Assembly: GCF_900067135.1 (NCBI RefSeq)
Contig: NZ_FJUR01000004.1
Location: 1 to 19,892 of the forward strand
Source of the DNA: Rhizobium sp. 9140
Lineage (GTDB): Bacteria > Pseudomonadota > Alphaproteobacteria > Rhizobiales > Rhizobiaceae
Reading direction: 5' to 3'
DNA length: 19,892 nucleotides
Under the pieces are notes generated by a model, which had not been told where the DNA came from, did not search any database, and saw only the letters and a list, made by a program, of their open reading frames with translations. Shown here piece after piece: positions 18,350 to 19,892 of this stretch. Each line of letters opens with the position of its first letter. Position 1 is the first letter of the stretch. Position numbers and translations under genes: made by a program.

Positions 18350-19892
18350 TCAATCGATCGAGCCGATGGGCGTGCCCGCGTTCAGGTATGTCCCCTGTTC
18401 GGCCGTGATATGCAGACGACCTGTACGATGAGCGGTGACCTGGGTTTCCATCTTCATGGCTTCGAGAACGGCGATGAGATCGCCCTCCTGAACCTCTGCG
18501 CCGTCTGCAGCCTTCCATACCTGCAGGGTTCCGGAGATCGGTGCGGCGACGATCGCGGGGTTGGTTTCGGACGGTGCCGTTGCCGGCGTTGCGCCGTTCG
18601 AGCCGTTGCCCGAGCCGAAGCCCGCCAGCAGCATCGCCGGCAGACCGACGGCGTGGAGGCGCCCGTCGATTTCGATGTGGGTGCGGACGATGCCGGACGG
18701 GGCCGACTGAAGGGGGCGGGGGGAGGCGTCCGGCAGGGCGGCGAAGTCCGTTTCGATCCACCGGGTATGTACCTTGAAGCCATCGTCGCCACGAAAGTCG
18801 GCGGTGTCGATGGCGGCGCGATGGAAGGGGAGGACGGTGGCAATCCCTTCAATACGGAACTCGGCCAGCGCCCGCCGGGCGCGCGCCAGTGCCTGCTCGC
18901 GGGTGGCACCGGTCACGATCAGCTTCGATGTCAGGGAGTCGAAGGTTCCGGGGATGGCGGAGCCCGTGACGACGCCGCTGTCCAGGCGAATGCCGGGGCC
19001 GGAGGGCGGGCTGAATTCGGTGATGATGCCGGGGGTGGGCAGGAAGCCGCGGCCCGGATCTTCGGCGTTGATGCGGAACTCGATCGAATGGCCGCGGGGC
19101 TCCGGCGTTTCCGTGATGGCGAGAGGCAAGCCATCGGCAATCCGCAACTGCTCGACGACAAGGTCGATGCCGGTCGTTTCCTCCGTCACCGGGTGTTCGA
19201 CCTGCAGGCGCGTGTTGACCTCGAGAAACGAGATCGTTCCATCGACACCCAGCAGGAATTCGACGGTGCCCGCGCCGGTATAACCGGCAGCTTTGCAGAT
19301 CTTTGCCGCAGACTGATGGATCTCATTGCGTTGCGCGTCGCTGAGGAAGGGGGCAGGGGCCTCTTCGACCAGTTTCTGGTTTCGGCGCTGAAGCGAGCAG
19401 TCGCGGGTGCCGAGCACGACGACATGGCCGTGACGGTCGGCAAGGACCTGCGCCTCGATATGGCGCGGCCGGTCGAGGAAGCGTTCGAGGAAACATTCGC
19501 CACGTCCGAAAGCAGCCGTGGCCTCGCGCACGGCGGATTCGTAGAGATCGGCGATCTCCTCGCGTTTCCAGGCGACCTTCAAACCACGCCCGCCACCGCC
19601 ATGCGCTGCCTTGATCGCGACCGGAAGACCGTGGGCATCGGCAAAGGCTATGACCTCGGCTGCGGTTTCCACCGGGCCGTCACTGCCGGCCACGAGCGGC
19701 GCGCCGACGCTGGTTGCGATGCGCCGCGCCTGGACCTTGTCGCCCAGCGCCTCGATGACCTCAGGGTCAGGGCCGATCCAGATGAGGCCGGCCTGCTGTA
19801 CGGCGCGCGCGAATTCGGCGCGTTCCGAGAGGAAGCCATAGCCGGGATGCACGGCGTCCGCGCCGGAGCGCTTGGCGATTGCGATCAGCTTG
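18350..19892 (-). CDS. Acyl-CoA carboxylase alpha subunit (biotin carboxylase + BCCP), 5' end outside window
   Basis: The subunit carboxylates its own biotin with ATP and bicarbonate; a separate carboxyltransferase then moves the carboxyl to an acyl-CoA. The frame enters from beyond the window end ([20 protein letters not shown]). ATP-grasp motifs are present: glycine-rich [29 protein letters not shown] and the catalytic stretch [18 protein letters not shown]. The biotin-carboxylase C domain follows ([34 protein letters not shown]). A short linker then leads to the biotinyl domain, with the target lysine in EAMKMET. About 513 residues are visible. The total is probably near 590, closer to short AccA-type alpha subunits than to the longer propionyl- or methylcrotonyl-CoA carboxylase alphas, so the substrate is left open. 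No indel was seen. Confidence 0.92.
   Translation of the reverse strand, partial: KLIAIAKRSGADAVHPGYGFLSERAEFARAVQQAGLIWIGPDPEVIEALGDKVQARRIATSVGAPLVAGSDGPVETAAEVIAFADAHGLPVAIKAAHGGGGRGLKVAWKREEIADLYESAVREATAAFGRGECFLERFLDRPRHIEAQVLADRHGHVVVLGTRDCSLQRRNQKLVEEAPAPFLSDAQRNEIHQSAAKICKAAGYTGAGTVEFLLGVDGTISFLEVNTRLQVEHPVTEETTGIDLVVEQLRIADGLPLAITETPEPRGHSIEFRINAEDPGRGFLPTPGIITEFSPPSGPGIRLDSGVVTGSAIPGTFDSLTSKLIVTGATREQALARARRALAEFRIEGIATVLPFHRAAIDTADFRGDDGFKVHTRWIETDFAALPDASPRPLQSAPSGIVRTHIEIDGRLHAVGLPAMLLAGFGSGNGSNGATPATAPSETNPAIVAAPISGTLQVWKAADGAEVQEGDLIAVLEAMKMETQVTAHRTGRLHITAEQGTYLNAGTPIGSID

Overview
The window looks like alphaproteobacterial DNA of the Rhizobiaceae type (Agrobacterium/Rhizobium relatives). 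It is GC-rich, and its IS3/IS51, IS21 and IS256 remnants and chromosomal genes read like rhizobial proteins. A sigma-EcfG-type promoter (GGAAC-N16-CGTT) supports this. The species cannot be named from the sequence alone.

The left part (1-9035) is a graveyard of mobile DNA. From left to right it holds: the 3' part of an IS21-family element (istA and istB, both frameshifted); a frameshifted Fic-family AMPylase gene on the minus strand; the N-terminal half of a large putative site-specific integrase; an IS3-family (IS51-group) element at 4482-8089 that cuts the integrase; a 5'-truncated D-2-hydroxyacid dehydrogenase; and a remnant of an IS256-type transposase. A complete-looking 2250-nt group II intron (5006-7255) sits inside the IS3 transposase gene, in the sense orientation, with its own frameshifted reverse transcriptase. 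A 39-nt palindrome-bearing segment also lies at the orfA/orfB junction of the same IS. The two flanks of the IS come from different genes and show no target duplication, so the IS marks a deletion or rearrangement junction.

The right part (9387-19892) is ordinary chromosomal content: a multi-PAS HWE-family histidine kinase (two apparent frameshifts); a small alanine-rich membrane protein behind an EcfG-type stress promoter; a secreted class I cytochrome c; an RND efflux operon (tetR, membrane-fusion lipoprotein, RND permease, all minus strand) with a perfect 14-bp-arm operator palindrome upstream of tetR; and the 3' part of a biotin-dependent acyl-CoA carboxylase alpha subunit that runs off the window end.

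About 15 single-base indels interrupt otherwise well-conserved genes, many in short homopolymers. They are denser in the mobile region but also occur in the kinase and the RND permease. Some may therefore be sequencing errors rather than real decay, and calls of 'pseudogene' should be read with that in mind. No rRNA, tRNA or CRISPR array was seen.
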